From Costus lasius (taxonomy: Eukaryota; Streptophyta; Magnoliopsida; Zingiberales; Costaceae), in contig CM050448.1 of the NCBI GenBank assembly GCA_027563935.2, positions 68,519,843-68,583,842 on the forward strand: a stretch of 64,000 bases of DNA. Direction: 5' to 3'. Below the pieces are notes generated by a model. That model searched no databases. It was not told the DNA's origin and was given only the letters and a program-made list of their open reading frames with translations. The position numbers and the translations under genes are program-made. Below, piece by piece: positions 21,593 through 37,180 of this stretch; the stretch's first letter is position 1; every line of letters begins with the position of its first letter.

Positions 21593-24500
21593 TCTCATTC
21601 TTCATTATAACATTGATTTTATTCTCGATAATTATCTTCATCTTCATTTTGATTTCAGTTTTGATATTTTGATTTCAGTTTTAATCTTATAATCCTCATA
21701 TTTATCATGCTCCTAATATTCATCTTAAACTCGATTTTGATCTCTATGGAGATATTGAGTTTTAATCTTGATATTAATATTTATATTTATCTTGGTCTTT
21801 TTATAATGAGGATGTTGATCTTGAATATGATCCATATTTGATGTTTATCATTTTGAAATCTTAATTTAATATTGATTTTGTTCATGATCATGACGTTGAT
21901 CTTGATTTTAATCATGATTTGAAACTCTATCTTATGATATTCATCTTTATCTTCTTTTTAATCTTAATCTTAAACTAGATTTTGATCTTGTTCGTAATCT
22001 TGCTCTTCAATCTTGATATTGTTATTGATATTGATATTGATCTATACATGATGAAAATTTTGAACTCGATTATGAGCTTTAATTGTTATTAATCTTATTC
22101 TCATTCTTCATTATAACATTGATTTTATTCTCGATAATTATCTTCATCTTCATTTTGATCTCAGTTTTGATATTTTGATTTCAGTTTTAATCTTATAATC
22201 TTCATATTTATCTTGCTCCTAATATTCATCTTAAACACGATTTTGATCTCTATGGAGATATTGAGTTTTAATCTTGATATTAATATTTATATTTATCTTG
22301 GTCTTTTTATAATGAGGATGTTGATCTTGATTATGATCCATATTTGATGTTTATCATTTTGAAATCTTAATTTAATATTGATTTTGTTCATGATCATGAC
22401 GTTGATCTTGATTTTAATCATGATTTCAAACTCTATCTTATGATATTCATCTTTATCTTCTTTTTAATCATAATCTTAAACTCGATTTTGATCTTGTTCG
22501 TAATCTTGCTCTTCAATCTTGATATTGTTATTGATATTGATATTGATCTAATCATAATGAAAATTTTGAACTCGATTATGAGCTTTAATTGTTATTAATC
22601 TTATTCTCATTCTTCATTATAACATTGATTTTATTCTTGATAATTATCTTTATCTTCATTTTGATCTCAGTTTTGATCTCATATTTCAGTTTTAATCTTA
22701 TAATCTTCATCTTTATCTTGCTCCTAATATTCATCTTAAACTCGATTTTGATCTCTATGGAGATATTGAGTTTTAATCTTGATATTAATATTTAAATTTA
22801 TCTTGGTCTTTTAATAATGAGGATGTTAATCTTGATTATGATCCATATTTGATGTTTATCATTTTGAAATCTTAATTTAATATTGATTTTGTTCATGATC
22901 ATGATGTTGATCTTGATTTTAATCATGATTTCAAACTCTATCTAATGATATTCATCTTTATCTTCTTTTTAATCATAATCTTAAACTCGATTTTGATCTT
23001 GTTCGTAATCTTGCTCTTCAATCTTGATATTGTTATTGATATTGATATTGATCTAATCATGATGAAAATTTTGAACTCGATTATGAGCTTTAATTGTTAT
23101 TAATCTTATTCTCATTCTTAATTATAACATTGATTTTATTCTTGATAATTATCTTTATCTTCATTTTGATCTCAGTTTTGATCTCAGTTTTCAGTTTTAA
23201 TCTTATAATCTTCATCTTTATCTTGCTCCTAATATTCATCTTAAACTCGATTTTGATCTCTATGGAGATATTGAGTTTTAATCTTGATATTAATATTTAA
23301 ATTTATCTTGGTCTTTTAATAATGAGGATGTTGATCTTGATTATGATCCATATTTGATGTTTATCATTTTGAAATCTTAATTTAATATTGATTTTGTTCA
23401 TGATCATGATGTTGATCTTGATTTTAATCATGATTTCAAACTCTATCTTATGATATTCATCTTTATCTTCTTTTTAATCATAATCTTAAACTCGATTTTG
23501 ATCTTGTTCGTAATCTTGCTCTTCAATCTTGATATTGTTATTGATATTGATATTGATCTAATCATGATGAAAATTTTGAACTCGATTATGAGCTTTAATT
23601 GTTATTAATCTTATTCTCATTCTTAATTATAACATTGATTTTATTCTTGGTAATTATCTTCATCTTCATTTTGATCTCAGTTTTGATCTCAGATTTCGGT
23701 TTTAATCTTATAATCTTCATCTTTATCTTGCTCCTAATATTCATCTTAAACTCAATTTTGATCTCTATGGAGATATTGAGTTTTAATCTTGATATTAATA
23801 TTTAAATTTATCTTGGTCTTTTAATAATGAGGATGTTGATCTTGATTATGATCCATATTTGATGTTTATCATTTTGAAATCTTAATTTAGTATTGATTTT
23901 GTTCATGATCATGATGTTGATCTTGATTTTAATCATGATTTCAAACTCTATCTTATGATATTCATCTTAATCTTCTTTTTAATCATAATCTTAAACTCGA
24001 TTTTGATCTTGTTCGTAATCTTGCTCTTCAATCTTGATATTGTTATTGATATTGATATTGATCTAATCATGATGAAAATTTTGAACTCGATTATGAGCTT
24101 TAATTGTTATTAATCTTATTCTCATTCTTCATTATAACATTGATTTTATTCTCGATAATTATCTTCATCTTCATTTTGATCTCAGTTTTGATATTTTGAT
24201 TTCAGTTTTAATCTTATAATCTTCATATTTATCTTGCTCCTAATATTCATCTTAAACTCGATTTTGATCTCTATGGAGATATTGAGTTTTAATCTTGATA
24301 TTAATATTTATATTTATCTTGGTCTTTTTATAATGAGGATGTTGATCTTGAATATGATCCATATTTGATGTTTATCAGTTTGAAATCTTAATTTAATATT
24401 GATTTTGTTCATGATCATGACGTTGATCTTGATTTTGATCATGATTTGAAACTCTATCTTATGATATTCATCTTTATCTTCTTTTTAATCTTAATCTTAA

Positions 24501-26123
24501 ACTAGATTTTGATCTTGTTTGTAATCTTGGTCTTCAATCTTGATATTGTTATTGATATTGATATTGATCTATACATGATGAAAATTTTGAACTCGATTAT
24601 GAGCTTTAATTGTTATTAATCTTATTCTCATTCTTCATTATAACATTGATTTTATTCTCGATAATTATCTTCATCTTCATTTTGATCTCAGTTTTGATAT
24701 TTTGATTTCAGTTGTAATCTTATAATCTTCATATTTATCTTGCTCCTAATATTCATCTTAAACACGATTTTGATCTCTATGGAGATATTGAGTTTTAATC
24801 TTGATATTAATATTTATATTTATCTTGGTCTTTTTATAATGAGGATGTTGATCTTGATTATGATCCATATTTGATGTTTATCATTTTGAAATCTTAATTT
24901 AATATTGATTTTGTTCATGATCATGACGTTGATCTTGATTTTAATCATGATTTCAAACTCTATCTTATGATATTCATCTTTATCTTCTTTTTAATCATAA
25001 TCTTAAACTCGATTTTGATCTTGTTCGTAATCTTGCTCTTCAATCTTGATATTGTTATTGATATTGATATTGATCTAATCATGATGAAAATTTTGAACTC
25101 GATTATGAGCTTTAATTGTTATTAATCTTATTCTCATTCTTCATTATAACATTGATTTTATTCTCGATAATTATCTTCATCTTCATTTTGATCTCAGTTT
25201 TGATATTTTGATTTCAGTTTTAATCTTATAATCTTCATATTTATCTTGCTCCTAATATTCATCTTAAACTCGATTTTGATCTCTATAGAGATATTGAGTT
25301 TTAATCTTGATATTAATATTTATATTTATCTTGGTCTTTTTATAATGAGGATGTTGATCTTGAATATGATCCATATTTGATGTTTATCATTTTGAAATCT
25401 TAATTTAATATTGATTTTGTTCATGATCATGACGTTGATCTTGATTTTAATCATGATTTGAAACTCTATCTTATGATATTCATCTTTATCATCTTTTTAA
25501 TCTTAATCTTAAACTAGATTTTGATCTTGTTTGTAATCTTGGTCTTCAATCTTGATATTGTTATTGATATTGATATTGATCTATACATGATGAAAATTTT
25601 GAACTCAATTATGAGCTTTAATTGTTATTAATCTTATTCTCATTCTTCATTATAACATTGATTTTATTCTCGATAATTATCTTCATCTTCATTTTGATCT
25701 CAGTTTTGATATTTTGATTTCAGTTTTAATCTTATAATCTTCATATTTATCTTGCTCCTAATATTCATCTTAAACACGATTTTGATCTCTATGGAGATAT
25801 TGAGTTTTAATCTTGATATTAATATTTATATTTATCTTGGTCTTTTTATAATGAGGATGTTGATCTTGATTATGATCCATATTTGATGTTTATCATTTTG
25901 AAATCTTAATTTAATATTGATTTTGTTCATGATCATGACGTTGATCTTGATTTTAATCATGATTTCAAACTCTATCTTATGATATTCATCTTTATCTTCT
26001 TTTTAATCATAATCTTAAACTCGATTTTGATCTTGTTCGTAATCTTGCTCTTCAATCTTGATATTGTTATTGATATTGATATTGATCTAATCATGATGAA
26101 AATTTTGAACTCGATTATGAGCT
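21593..26123 (+). repeat. 1010-bp dimer higher-order repeat
   Basis: Two-monomer units in which both monomers carry ttttgatattttgatttcag; one also has ttgaatatgatcc and a later tctatacatgatg, the other has cttaaacacgatttt. Units start near 21593, 24104 and 25114; a further copy lies at about 33.7-34.7 kb. Three ordinary A monomers (22589-24103) separate the first unit from the next two. Confidence 0.7.
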
Positions 26124-27137
26124 TTAATTGTTATTAATCTTATTCTCATTCTTCATTATAACATTGATTTTATTCTCGATAATTATCTTCATCTTCATTT
26201 TGATTTCAGTTTTGATCTCAGATTTCAGTTTTAATCTTATAATCTACATATTTATCTTGCTCCTAATATTCATCTTAAACTCGATTTTGTTCTCTATGGA
26301 GATATTAAGTTTTAATCTTTATATTAATATTTATATTTATCTTGGTCTTTTTATAATGAGGATGTTGATCTTGATTATGATCCATATTTGATGTTTATCA
26401 TTTTGAAATCTTGATTTAATATTGATTTTGTTCATGATCATGACGTTGATCTTGATTTTAATCATGATTTCAAACTCTATCTTATGATATTCATCTTTAT
26501 CTTCTTTTTAATCATAATCTTAAACTCGATTTTGATCTTGTTCGTAATCTTGCTCTTCAATCTTGATATTGTTATTGATATTGATATTGATCTAATCAAG
26601 ATGAAAATTTTGAACTCGATTATGAGCTTTAATTGTTATTAATCTTATTCTCATTCTTCATTATAACATTGATTTTATTCTCGATAATTATCTTCATCTT
26701 CATTTTGATTTCAGTTTTGATCTCAGATTTCAGTTTTAATCTTATAATCTTCATATTTATCTTGCTCCTAATATTCATCTTTAACTCGATTTTGTTCTCT
26801 ATGGAGATATTAAGTTTTAATCTTGATATTAATATTTATATTTATCTTGGTCTTTTTATAATGAGGATGTTGATCTTGATTATGATCCATATTTGATGTT
26901 TATCATTTTGAAATCTTGATTTAATATTGATTTTGTTCATGATCATGACGTTGATCTTGATTTTAATCATGATTTCAAACTCTATCTTATGATATTCATC
27001 TTTATCTTCTTTTTAATCATAATCTTAAACTCGATTTTGAACTTGTTCGTAATCTTGGTCCTCAATCTTGATATTGTTATTGATATTGATTTTGATCTAA
27101 TCATGATGAAAATTTTGAACTCGATTATGAGCTTTAA

Positions 27138-30100
27138 TTATTATTAATCTTATTCTCATTCTCAATTATAACATTGATTTTATTCTTGATAATTATCTTC
27201 ATCTTCATTTTGATCTCAGTTTTGTTCTTAGATTTCAGTTTTAATATTATAATCTTCATCTTTATCTTGCTCTTAATATTCATCTTAAACTCGATTTTGA
27301 TCTCAGTGAAAACATTGAGTTTTAATCTTGATATTAAAATTTATATTTATCTTGGTCTTCTATTGATGAGGATGTTGATCTTGATTATGATCCCTATTTT
27401 AATTGATATTGTTATTAATATTGATATTGATCTAATCATGATGAAAATTTTGAACTCGATTATGAATTTTAATTGTTATTAATCTTATTCTTATTCTTAA
27501 TTATAACATTGATTGTATTCTTATAAGAATTATCTTCATCTTCATTTTAATCTCAGTTTTGTTCGTTGATTTCTGTTTTAATCTTATAATCTTCATCTTT
27601 ATCTTGCTCCTAATATTCATCTTAAACTCGATTTTGATCTCTATGGAGATATTGAGTTTTAATCTTGATATTAATATTTAAATTTATCTTGGTCTTTTAA
27701 TAATGAGGATGTTGATCTTGATTATGATCCATATTTGATGTTTATCATTTTGAAATCTTAATTTAATATTGATTTTGTTCATGATCATGATGTTGATCTT
27801 GATTTTAATCATGATTTCAAACTCTATCTTATGATATTCATCTTTATCTTCTTTTTAATCATAATCTTAAACTCGATTTTGATCTTGTTCATAATCTTGC
27901 TCTTCAATCTTGATATTGTTATTGATATTGATAATGATCTAATCATGATGAAAATTTTGAACTCGATTATGGGGTTTATATGTTATTAATCTTATTCTCA
28001 TTCTTAATTATAACATTGATTTTATTCTTGATAATTATCTTTATCTTCATTTTGATCTCAGTTTTGATCTCATATTTCAGTTTTAATCTTATAATCTTCA
28101 TCTTTATCTTGCTCCTAATATTCATCTTAAACTCGATTTTGATCTCTATGGAGATATTGAGTTTTAATCTTGATATTAATATTTAAATTTATCTTTGTCT
28201 TTTAATAATGAGGATGTTGATCTTGATTATGATCCATATTTGATGTTTATCATTTTGAAATCTTAATTTAATATTGATTTTGTTCATGACCATGATGTTG
28301 ATCTTGATTTTAATCATGATTTCAAACTCTATCTTATGATATTCATCTTTATCTTCTTTTTAATCATAATCTTAAACTCGATTTTGATCTTGTTCGTAAT
28401 CTTGCTCTTCAATCTTGATATTGTTATTGATGTTGATATTGATCTAATCATGATGAAAATTTTGAACTCGATTATGAGCTTTAATTGTTATTAATCTTAT
28501 TCTCATTCTTCATTATAACATTGATTTTATTCTCGATAATTATCTTCATCTTCATTTTGATTTCAGTTTTGATCTCAGATTTCAGTTTTAATCTTATAAT
28601 CTTCATATTTATCTTGCTCCTAATATTCATCTTAAACTCGATTTTGTTCTCTATGGAGATATTAAGTTTTAATCTTGATATTAATATTTATATTTATCTT
28701 GGTCTTTTTATAATGAGGATGTTGATCTTGATTATGATCCATATTTGATGTTTATCATTTTGAAATCTTGATTTAATATTGATTTTGTTCATGATCATGA
28801 CGTTGATCTTGATTTTAATCATGATTTCAAACTCTATCTTATGATATTCATCTTTATCTTCTTTTTAATCATAATCTTAAACTCGATTTTGATCTTGTTC
28901 GTAATCTTGCTCTTCAATCTTGATATTGTTATTGATATTGATATTGATCTAATCATGATGAAAATTTTGAACTCGATTATGAGCTTTAATTGTTATTAAT
29001 CTTATTCTCATTCTTCATTATAACATTGATTTTATTCTCGATAATTATCTTCATCTTCATTTTGATTTCAGTTTTGATCTCAGATTTCAGTTTTAATCTT
29101 ATAATCTTCATATTTATCTTGCTCCTAATATTCATCTTAAACTCGATTTTGTTCTCTATGGAGATATTAAGTTTTAATCTTGATATTAATATTTATATTT
29201 ATCTTGGTCTTTTTATAATGAGGATGTTGATCTTGATTATGATCCATATTTGATGTTTATCATTTTGAAATCTTGATTTAATATTGATTTTGTTCATGAT
29301 CATGACGTTGATCTTGATTTTAATCATGATTTCAAACTCTATCTTATGATATTCATCTTTATGTTCTTTTTAATCATAATCTTAAACTCGATTTTGAACT
29401 TGTTCGTAATCTTGGTCCTCAATCTTGATATTGTTATTGATATTGATTTTGATCTAATCATGATGAAAATTTTGAACTCGATTATGAGCTTTAATTATTA
29501 TTAATCTTATTCTCATTCTCAATTATAACATTGATTTTATTCTTGATAATTATCTTCATCTTCATTTTGATCTCAGTTTTGTTCTTAGATTTCAGTTTTA
29601 ATATTATAATCTTCATCTTTATCTTGCTCTTAATATTCATCTTAAACTCGATTTTGATCTCAGTGAAAACATTGAGTTTTAATCTTGATATTAATATTTA
29701 TATTTATCTTGGTCTTCTATTGATGAGGATGTTGATCTTGATTATGATCCCTATTTTAATTGATATTGTTATTAATATTGATATTGATCTAATCATGATG
29801 AAAATTTTGAACTCGATTATGAATTTTAATTGTTATTAATCTTATTCTTATTCTTAATTATAACATTGATTGTATTCTTATAAGAATTATCTTCATCTTC
29901 ATTTTAATCTCAGTTTTGTTCGTTGATTTCTGTTTTAATCTTATAATCTTCATCTTTATCTTGCTCCTAATATTCATCTTAAACTCGATTTTGATCTCTA
30001 TGGAGATATTGAGTTTTAATCTTGATATTAATATTTAAATTTATCTTGGTCTTTTAATAATGAGGATGTTGATCTTGATTATGATCCATATTTGATGTTT

Positions 30101-33100
30101 ATCATTTTGAAATCTTAATTTAATATTGATTTTGTTCATGATCATGATGTTGATCTTGATTTTAATCATGATTTCAAACTCTATCTTATGATATTCATCT
30201 TTATCTTCTTTTTAATCATAATCTTAAACTCGATTTTGATCTTGTTCGTAATCTTGCTCTTCAATCTTGATATTGTTATTGATATTGATATTGATCTAAT
30301 CATGATGAAAATTTTGAACTCGATTATGGGGTTTATATGTTATTAATCTTATTCTCATTCTTAATTATAACATTGATTTTATTCTTGATAATCATCTTTA
30401 TCTTCATTTTGATCTCAGTTTTGATCTCAGTTTTCAGTTTTAATCTTATAATCTTCATCTTTATCTTGCTCCTAATATTCATCTTAATCTCGATTTTGAT
30501 CTCTATGGAGATATTGAGTTTTAATCTTGATATTAATATTTAAATTTATCTTGGTCTTTTAATAATGAGGATGTTGATCTTGATTATGATCCATATTTGA
30601 TGTTTATCATTTTGAAATCTTAATTTAATATTGATTTTGTTCATGATCATGATGTTGATCTTGATTTTAATCATGATTTCAAACTCTATCTTATGATATT
30701 CATCTTTATCTTCTTTTTAATCATAATCTTACACTCGATTTTGATCTTGTTCGTAATCTTGCTCTTCAATCTTGATATTGTTATTGATATTGATATTGAT
30801 CTAATCATGATGAAAATTTTGAACTCGATTATGAGCTTTAATTGTTATTAATCTTATTCTCATTCTTAATTATAACATTGATTTTATTCTTGGTAATTAT
30901 CTTCATCTTCATTTTGATCTCTGTTTTGATCTCAGATTTCGATTTTAATCTTATAATCTTCATCTTTATCTTGCTCCTAATATTCATCTTAAACTCGATT
31001 TTGATCTCTATGGAGATATTGAGTTTTAATCTTGATATTAATATTTAAATTTATCTTGGTCTTTTAATAATGAGGATGTTGATCTTGATTATGATCCATA
31101 TTTGATGTTTATCATTTTGAAATCTTAATTTAATATTGATTTTGTTCATGATCATGATGTTGATCTTGATTTTAATCATGATTTCAAACTCTATCTTATG
31201 ATATTCATCTTTATCTTCTTTTTAATCATAATCTTAAACTCGATTTTGATCTTGTTCGTAATCTTGCTCTTCAATCTTGATATTGTTATTGATATTGATA
31301 TTGATCTAATCATGATGAAAATTTTGAACTCGATTATGAGCTTTAATTGTTCTTAATCTTATTCTCATTCTTCATTATAACATTGATTTTATTCTCGATA
31401 ATTATCTTCATCTTCATTTTGATCTCAGTTTTGATATTTTGATTTCAGTTTTAATCTTATAATCTTCATATTTATCTTGCTCCTAATATTCATCTTAAAC
31501 TCGATTTTGATCTCTATGGAGATATTGAGTTTTAATCTTGATATTAATATTTATATTTATCTTGGTCTTTTTATAATGAGGATGTTGATCTTGATTATGA
31601 TCCATATTTGATGTTTATCATTTTGAAATCTTGATTTAATATTGATTTTGTTCATGATCATGACGTTGATCTTGATTTTAATCATGATTTCAAACTCTAT
31701 CTTATGATATTCATCTTTATGTTCTTTTTAATCATAATCTTAAACTCGATTTTGAACTTGTTCGTAATCTTGGTCCTCAATCTTGATATTGTTATTGATA
31801 TTGATTTTGATCTAATCATGATGAAAATTTTGAACTCGATTATGAGCTTTAATTATTATTAATCTTATTCTCATTCTCAATTATAACATTGATTTTATTC
31901 TTGATAATTATCTTCATCTTCATTTTGATCTCAGTTTTGTTCTTAGATTTCAGTTTTAATATTATAATCTTCATCTTTATCTTGCTCTTAATATTCATCT
32001 TAAACTCGATTTTGATCTCAGTGAAAACATTGAGTTTTAATCTTGATATTAATATTTATATTTATCTTGGTCTTCTATTGATGAGGATGTTGATCTTGAT
32101 TATGATCCCTATTTTAATTGATATTGTTATTAATATTGATATTGATCTAATCATGATGAAAATTTTGAACTCGATTATGAATTTTAATTGTTATTAATCT
32201 TATTCTTATTCTTAATTATAACATTGATTGTATTCTTATAAGAATTATCTTCATCTTCATTTTAATCTCAGTTTTGTTCGTTGATTTCTGTTTTAATCTT
32301 ATAATCTTCATCTTTATCTTGCTCCTAATATTCATCTTAAACTCGATTTTGATCTCTATGGAGATATTGAGTTTTAATCTTGATATTAATATTTAAATTT
32401 ATCTTGGTCTTTTAATAATGAGGATGTTGATCTTGATTATGATCCATATTTGATGTTTATCATTTTGAAATCTTAATTTAATATTGATTTTGTTCATGAT
32501 CATGATGTTGATCTTGATTTTAATCATGATTTCAAACTCTATCTTATGATATTCATCTTTATCTTCTTTTTAATCATAATCTTAAACTCGATTTTGATCT
32601 TGTTCGTAATCTTGCTCTTCAATCTTGATATTGTTATTGATATTGATATTGATCTAATCATGATGAAAATTTTGAACTCGATTATGGGGTTTATATGTTA
32701 TTAATCTTATTCTCATTCTTAATTATAACATTGATTTTATTCTTGATAATCATCTTTATCTTCATTTTGATCTCAGTTTTGATCTCAGTTTTCAGTTTTA
32801 ATCTTATAATCTTCATCTTTATCTTGCTCCTAATATTCATCTTAATCTCGATTTTGATCTCTATGGAGATATTGAGTTTTAATCTTGATATTAATATTTA
32901 AATTTATCTTGGTCTTTTAATAATGAGGATGTTGATCTTGATTATGATCCATATTTGATGTTTATCATTTTGAAATCTTAATTTAATATTGATTTTGTTC
33001 ATGATCATGATGTTGATCTTGATTTTAATCATGATTTCAAACTCTATCTTATGATATTCATCTTTATCTTCTTTTTAATCATAATCTTACACTCGATTTT

Positions 33101-33700
33101 GATCTTGTTCGTAATCTTGCTCTTCAATCTTGATATTGTTATTGATATTGATATTGATCTAATCATGATGAAAATTTTGAACTCGATTATGAGCTTTAAT
33201 TGTTATTAATCTTATTCTCATTCTTAATTATAACATTGATTTTATTCTTGGTAATTATCTTCATCTTCATTTTGATCTCTGTTTTGATCTCAGATTTCGA
33301 TTTTAATCTTATAATCTTCATCTTTATCTTGCTCCTAATATTCATCTTAAACTCGATTTTGATCTCTATGGAGATATTGAGTTTTAATCTTGATATTAAT
33401 ATTTAAATTTATCTTGGTCTTTTAATAATGAGGATGTTGATCTTGATTATGATCCATATTTGATGTTTATCATTTTGAAATCTTAATTTAATATTGATTT
33501 TGTTCATGATCATGATGTTGATCTTGATTTTAATCATGATTTCAAACTCTATCTTATGATATTCATCTTTATCTTCTTTTTAATCATAATCTTAAACTCG
33601 ATTTTGATCTTGTTCGTAATCTTGCTCTTCAATCTTGATATTGTTATTGATATTGATATTGATCTAATCATGATGAAAATTTTGAACTCGATTATGAGCT
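27138..33700 (+). repeat. 2358-bp higher-order repeat marked by a deleted monomer
   Basis: The unit is one shortened monomer (about 338 bp) plus four full ones. The deletion junction gatccctattttaattg occurs near 27388, 29745 and 32103 at lags of 2357 and 2358, and once more near 35471, 3368 bp on (2358 plus two monomers). The second and third copies also share private changes such as cttaatctcgattttg (30483, 32841), cttacactcg (30728, 33086) and ttgttcttaatc (31347, 33705). The first copy differs in its middle monomers, so the units have partly been exchanged. The deletion removes the 12-bp palindrome present in other monomers. Confidence 0.8.
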
Positions 33701-36700
33701 TTAATTGTTCTTAATCTTATTCTCATTCTTCATTATAACATTGATTTTATTCTCGATAATTATCTTCATCTTCATTTTGATCTCAGTTTTGATATTTTGA
33801 TTTCAGTTTTAATCTTATAATCTTCATATTTATCTTGCTCCTAATATTCATCTTAAACTCGATTTTGATCTCTATGGAGATATTGAGTTTTAATCTTGAT
33901 ATTAATATTTATATTTATCTTGGTCTTTTTATAATGAGGATGTTGATCTTGAATATGATCCATATTTGATGTTTATCATTTTGAAATCTTAATTTAATAT
34001 TGATTTTGTTCATGATCATGACGTTGATCTTGATTTTAATCATGATTTCAAACTCTATCTTATGATATTCATCTTTATCTTCTTTTTAATCTTAATCTTA
34101 AACTAGATTTTGATCTTGTTTGTAATCTTGGTCTTCAATCTTGATATTATTATTGATATTGATATTGATATATACATGATGAAAATTTTGAACTCGATTA
34201 TGAGCTTTAATTGTTATTAATCTTATTCTCATTCTTCATTATAACATTGATTTTATTCTCGATAATTATCTTCATCTTCATTTTGATCTCAGTTTTGATA
34301 TTTTGATTTCAGTTTTAATCTTATAATCTTCATATTTATCTTGCTCCTAATATTCATCTTAAACACGATTTTGATCTCTATGGAGATATTGAGTTTTAAT
34401 CTTGATATTAATATTTATATTTATCTTGGTCTTTTTATAATGAGGATGTTGATCTTGATTATGATCCATATTTGATGTTTATCATTTTGAAATCTTAATT
34501 TAATATTGATTTTGTTCATGATCATGACGTTGATCTTGATTTTAATCATGATTTCAAACTCTATCTTATGATATTCATCTTTATCTTCTTTTTAATCATA
34601 ATCTTAAACTCGATTTTGATCTTGTTCGTAATCTTGCTCTTCAATCTTGATATTGTTATTGATATTGATATTGATCTAATCATGATGAAAACTTTGAACT
34701 CGATTATGAGCTTTAATTGTTATTAATCTTATTCTCATTCTTCATTATAACATTGATTTTATTATCGATAATTATCTTCATCTTCATTTTGATTTCAGTT
34801 TTGATCTCAGATTTCAGTTTTAATCTTATAATCTTCATATTTATCTTGCTCCTAATATTCATCTTAAACTCGATTTTGTTCTCTATGGAGATATTAAGTT
34901 TTAATCTTGATATTAATATTTAAATTTATCTTGGTCTTTTAATAATGAGGATGTTGATCTTGATTATGATCCATATTTGATGTTTATCATTTTGAAATCT
35001 TAATTTAATATTGATTTTGTTCATGATCATGATGTTGATCTTGATTTTAATCATGATTTCAAACTCTATCTTATGATATTCATCTTTATCTTCTTTTTAA
35101 TCATAATCTTAAACTCGATTTTGATCTTGTTCGTAATCTTGCTCTTCAATCTTGATATTGTTATTGATATTGATATTGATCTAATCATGATGAAAATTTT
35201 GAACTCGATTATGAGCTTTAATTGTTATTAATCTTATTCTCATCTTAATTATAACATTGATTTTATTCTTGGTAATTATCTTCATCTTCATTTTGATCTC
35301 AGTTTTGATCTCAGATTTCGGTTTTAATCTGATAATCTTCATCTTTATCTTGCTCCTAATATTCATCTTAAACTCGATTTTGATCTCTATGGAGATATTG
35401 AGTTTTAATCTTGATATTTATATTTATATTTATCTTGGTCTTCTATTGATGAGGATGTTGATCTTGATTATGATCCCTATTTTAATTGATATTGTTATTA
35501 ATATTGATATTGATCTAATCATGATGAAAATTTTGAACTCGATTATGAATTTTAATTGTTATTAATCTTATTCTTATTCTTAATTATAACATTGATTGTA
35601 TTCTTATAAGAATTATCTTCATCTTCATTTTAATCTCAGTTTTGTTCGTAGATTTCTATTTTAATCTTATAATCTTCATCTTTATCTTGCTCCTAATATT
35701 CATCTTAAACTCGATTTTGATCTCTATGGAGATATTGAGTTTTAATCTTGATATTAATATTTAAATTTATCTTGGTGTAACATCCCTCAGAATCACACCC
35801 CACACGCATACAAGTAAAATACGGGGTTTCAAAAAATTTTTACTCTTCCATTAAAACACAAGAAGAAAGCGGCATCGAAGGACATTACTACGGAACAGAA
35901 AACCGCACAGAACTGAATAGGATCGATTACTAGGAAATAGAAATCCGGAAATCCAGAAAAAATCCGGCAGCAAGTATTCTAAACTACTGCTGCACAGACA
36001 CACATATCTTGTAACAACAACAAACGTCCACACTACACATATGTGGAATTTCAGAAATATACAGAACTGATTATTCAGATACTAAAATAAACAACACAAA
36101 TTCGGTTACACATCTCAAATCGGACATTTCAAAATAAGAACCAATTCAATAAAAGAATCCAAGACTTGTATCCAATAATTTAAACGAAACAACTATAATA
36201 TAATATCCTGAAAACAGGCATAAGCCCTCAGGAGATAAAACATGTCATATAGGTCATAATAAATTAGGCACGCAGGCCTGATAAATCTTTAGAAGACTAT
36301 TCTTAGAAATGACATCAAACATTAGCGTCATATTAGCTGTAGCAATTACTGTCTTGATGTCTCACCTGAAAACATTTAAACAACGGAGGTGAGCTAAAAA
36401 GCTCAGTGAGTAAAAGACACTAAAAGTCATCCATAGTACACATCAAAAATATCATACTTAAGTTGAAATTCTTTTTATTTAACAGATAAGATAAATCAAC
36501 TTAACATGCATGCTCATATCAGAAACAAACACAATCAAATACAGATACTTGTAACAATAGGCATCAAACAGGTAGGATATGAATATACCAACCCATACCA
36601 ACTAACCACACCGCCTAATACATCTAAATACAGATCGAAACAGAACTACAGAAATCAGAACTGACAGACAGAAAATCAGAATTTTCAGAGTCCAAACGGA

Positions 36701-36800
36701 TAGTCTACATCGGAAACAGAAAGGCCACAGAAGGCCTGATGACCACAGAAGGTCTGACCCCACCTCTGCCGAGGACGAGACAATGCATGCATATCAGAAA

Positions 36801-37180
36801 CAGAATGGTAAAGGAGATATCAGTGGGTGGCCCCCGTCTTGTCAGGACGTGGCACTCTGGTCTCCAATACCCAGAACAGAATGGTAGAGGAGGTATCAGT
36901 GGGTGGCCCCCGTCTTGTTAGGACGTGGCACTCTGGCCTCCAAAACCCAGAACTGAATGGTAGAGGAGGTATCAGTGGGTGGCCCCCGTCTTGTTAGGAC
37001 GTGGCACTCTGGCCTCCAAAACCCAGAACTGAATGGTAGAGGAGGTATCAGTGGGTGGCCCCCGTCTTGTTAGGACGTGGCACTCTGGCCTCCAAAACCC
37101 AGAACTGAATGGTAGAGGAGGTATCAGTGGGTGGCCCCCGTCTTGTTAGGACGTGGCACTCTGGCCTCCAATACCCAGAA
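36801..37180 (-). repeat. Minisatellite of five 76-bp units inside the solo LTR
   Basis: Exactly five units of 76 bp, each with cagtgggtggcccccgtctt and ggacgtggcactctgg, starting at 36821, 36897, 36973, 37049 and 37125 for the first word. The middle units are practically identical; the first differs at a few places (aaaggagat, gtcagga). It is much richer in G+C than the surroundings. 76 is not a multiple of three, so no protein repeat is maintained. Confidence 0.93.

Larger units (their letters stand above)
20441..35775 (+). repeat. 505-bp satellite array, block 3
   Basis: About 30 monomers, the longest uninterrupted satellite block here. Near 20840-21070 one monomer is only about 240 bp and has a scrambled junction in which cttaattataacat occurs twice. 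Monomers carrying ttttgatattttgatttcag form dimers, and monomers with a 167-bp internal deletion mark a longer unit; both are listed separately. The hydrophobic ORFs are of 68, 75, 87 or 102 residues depending on whether a monomer reads atatttatattt (open) or atatttaaattt (stop) and whether it carries the deletion; no selection for coding is evident. Confidence 0.95.
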
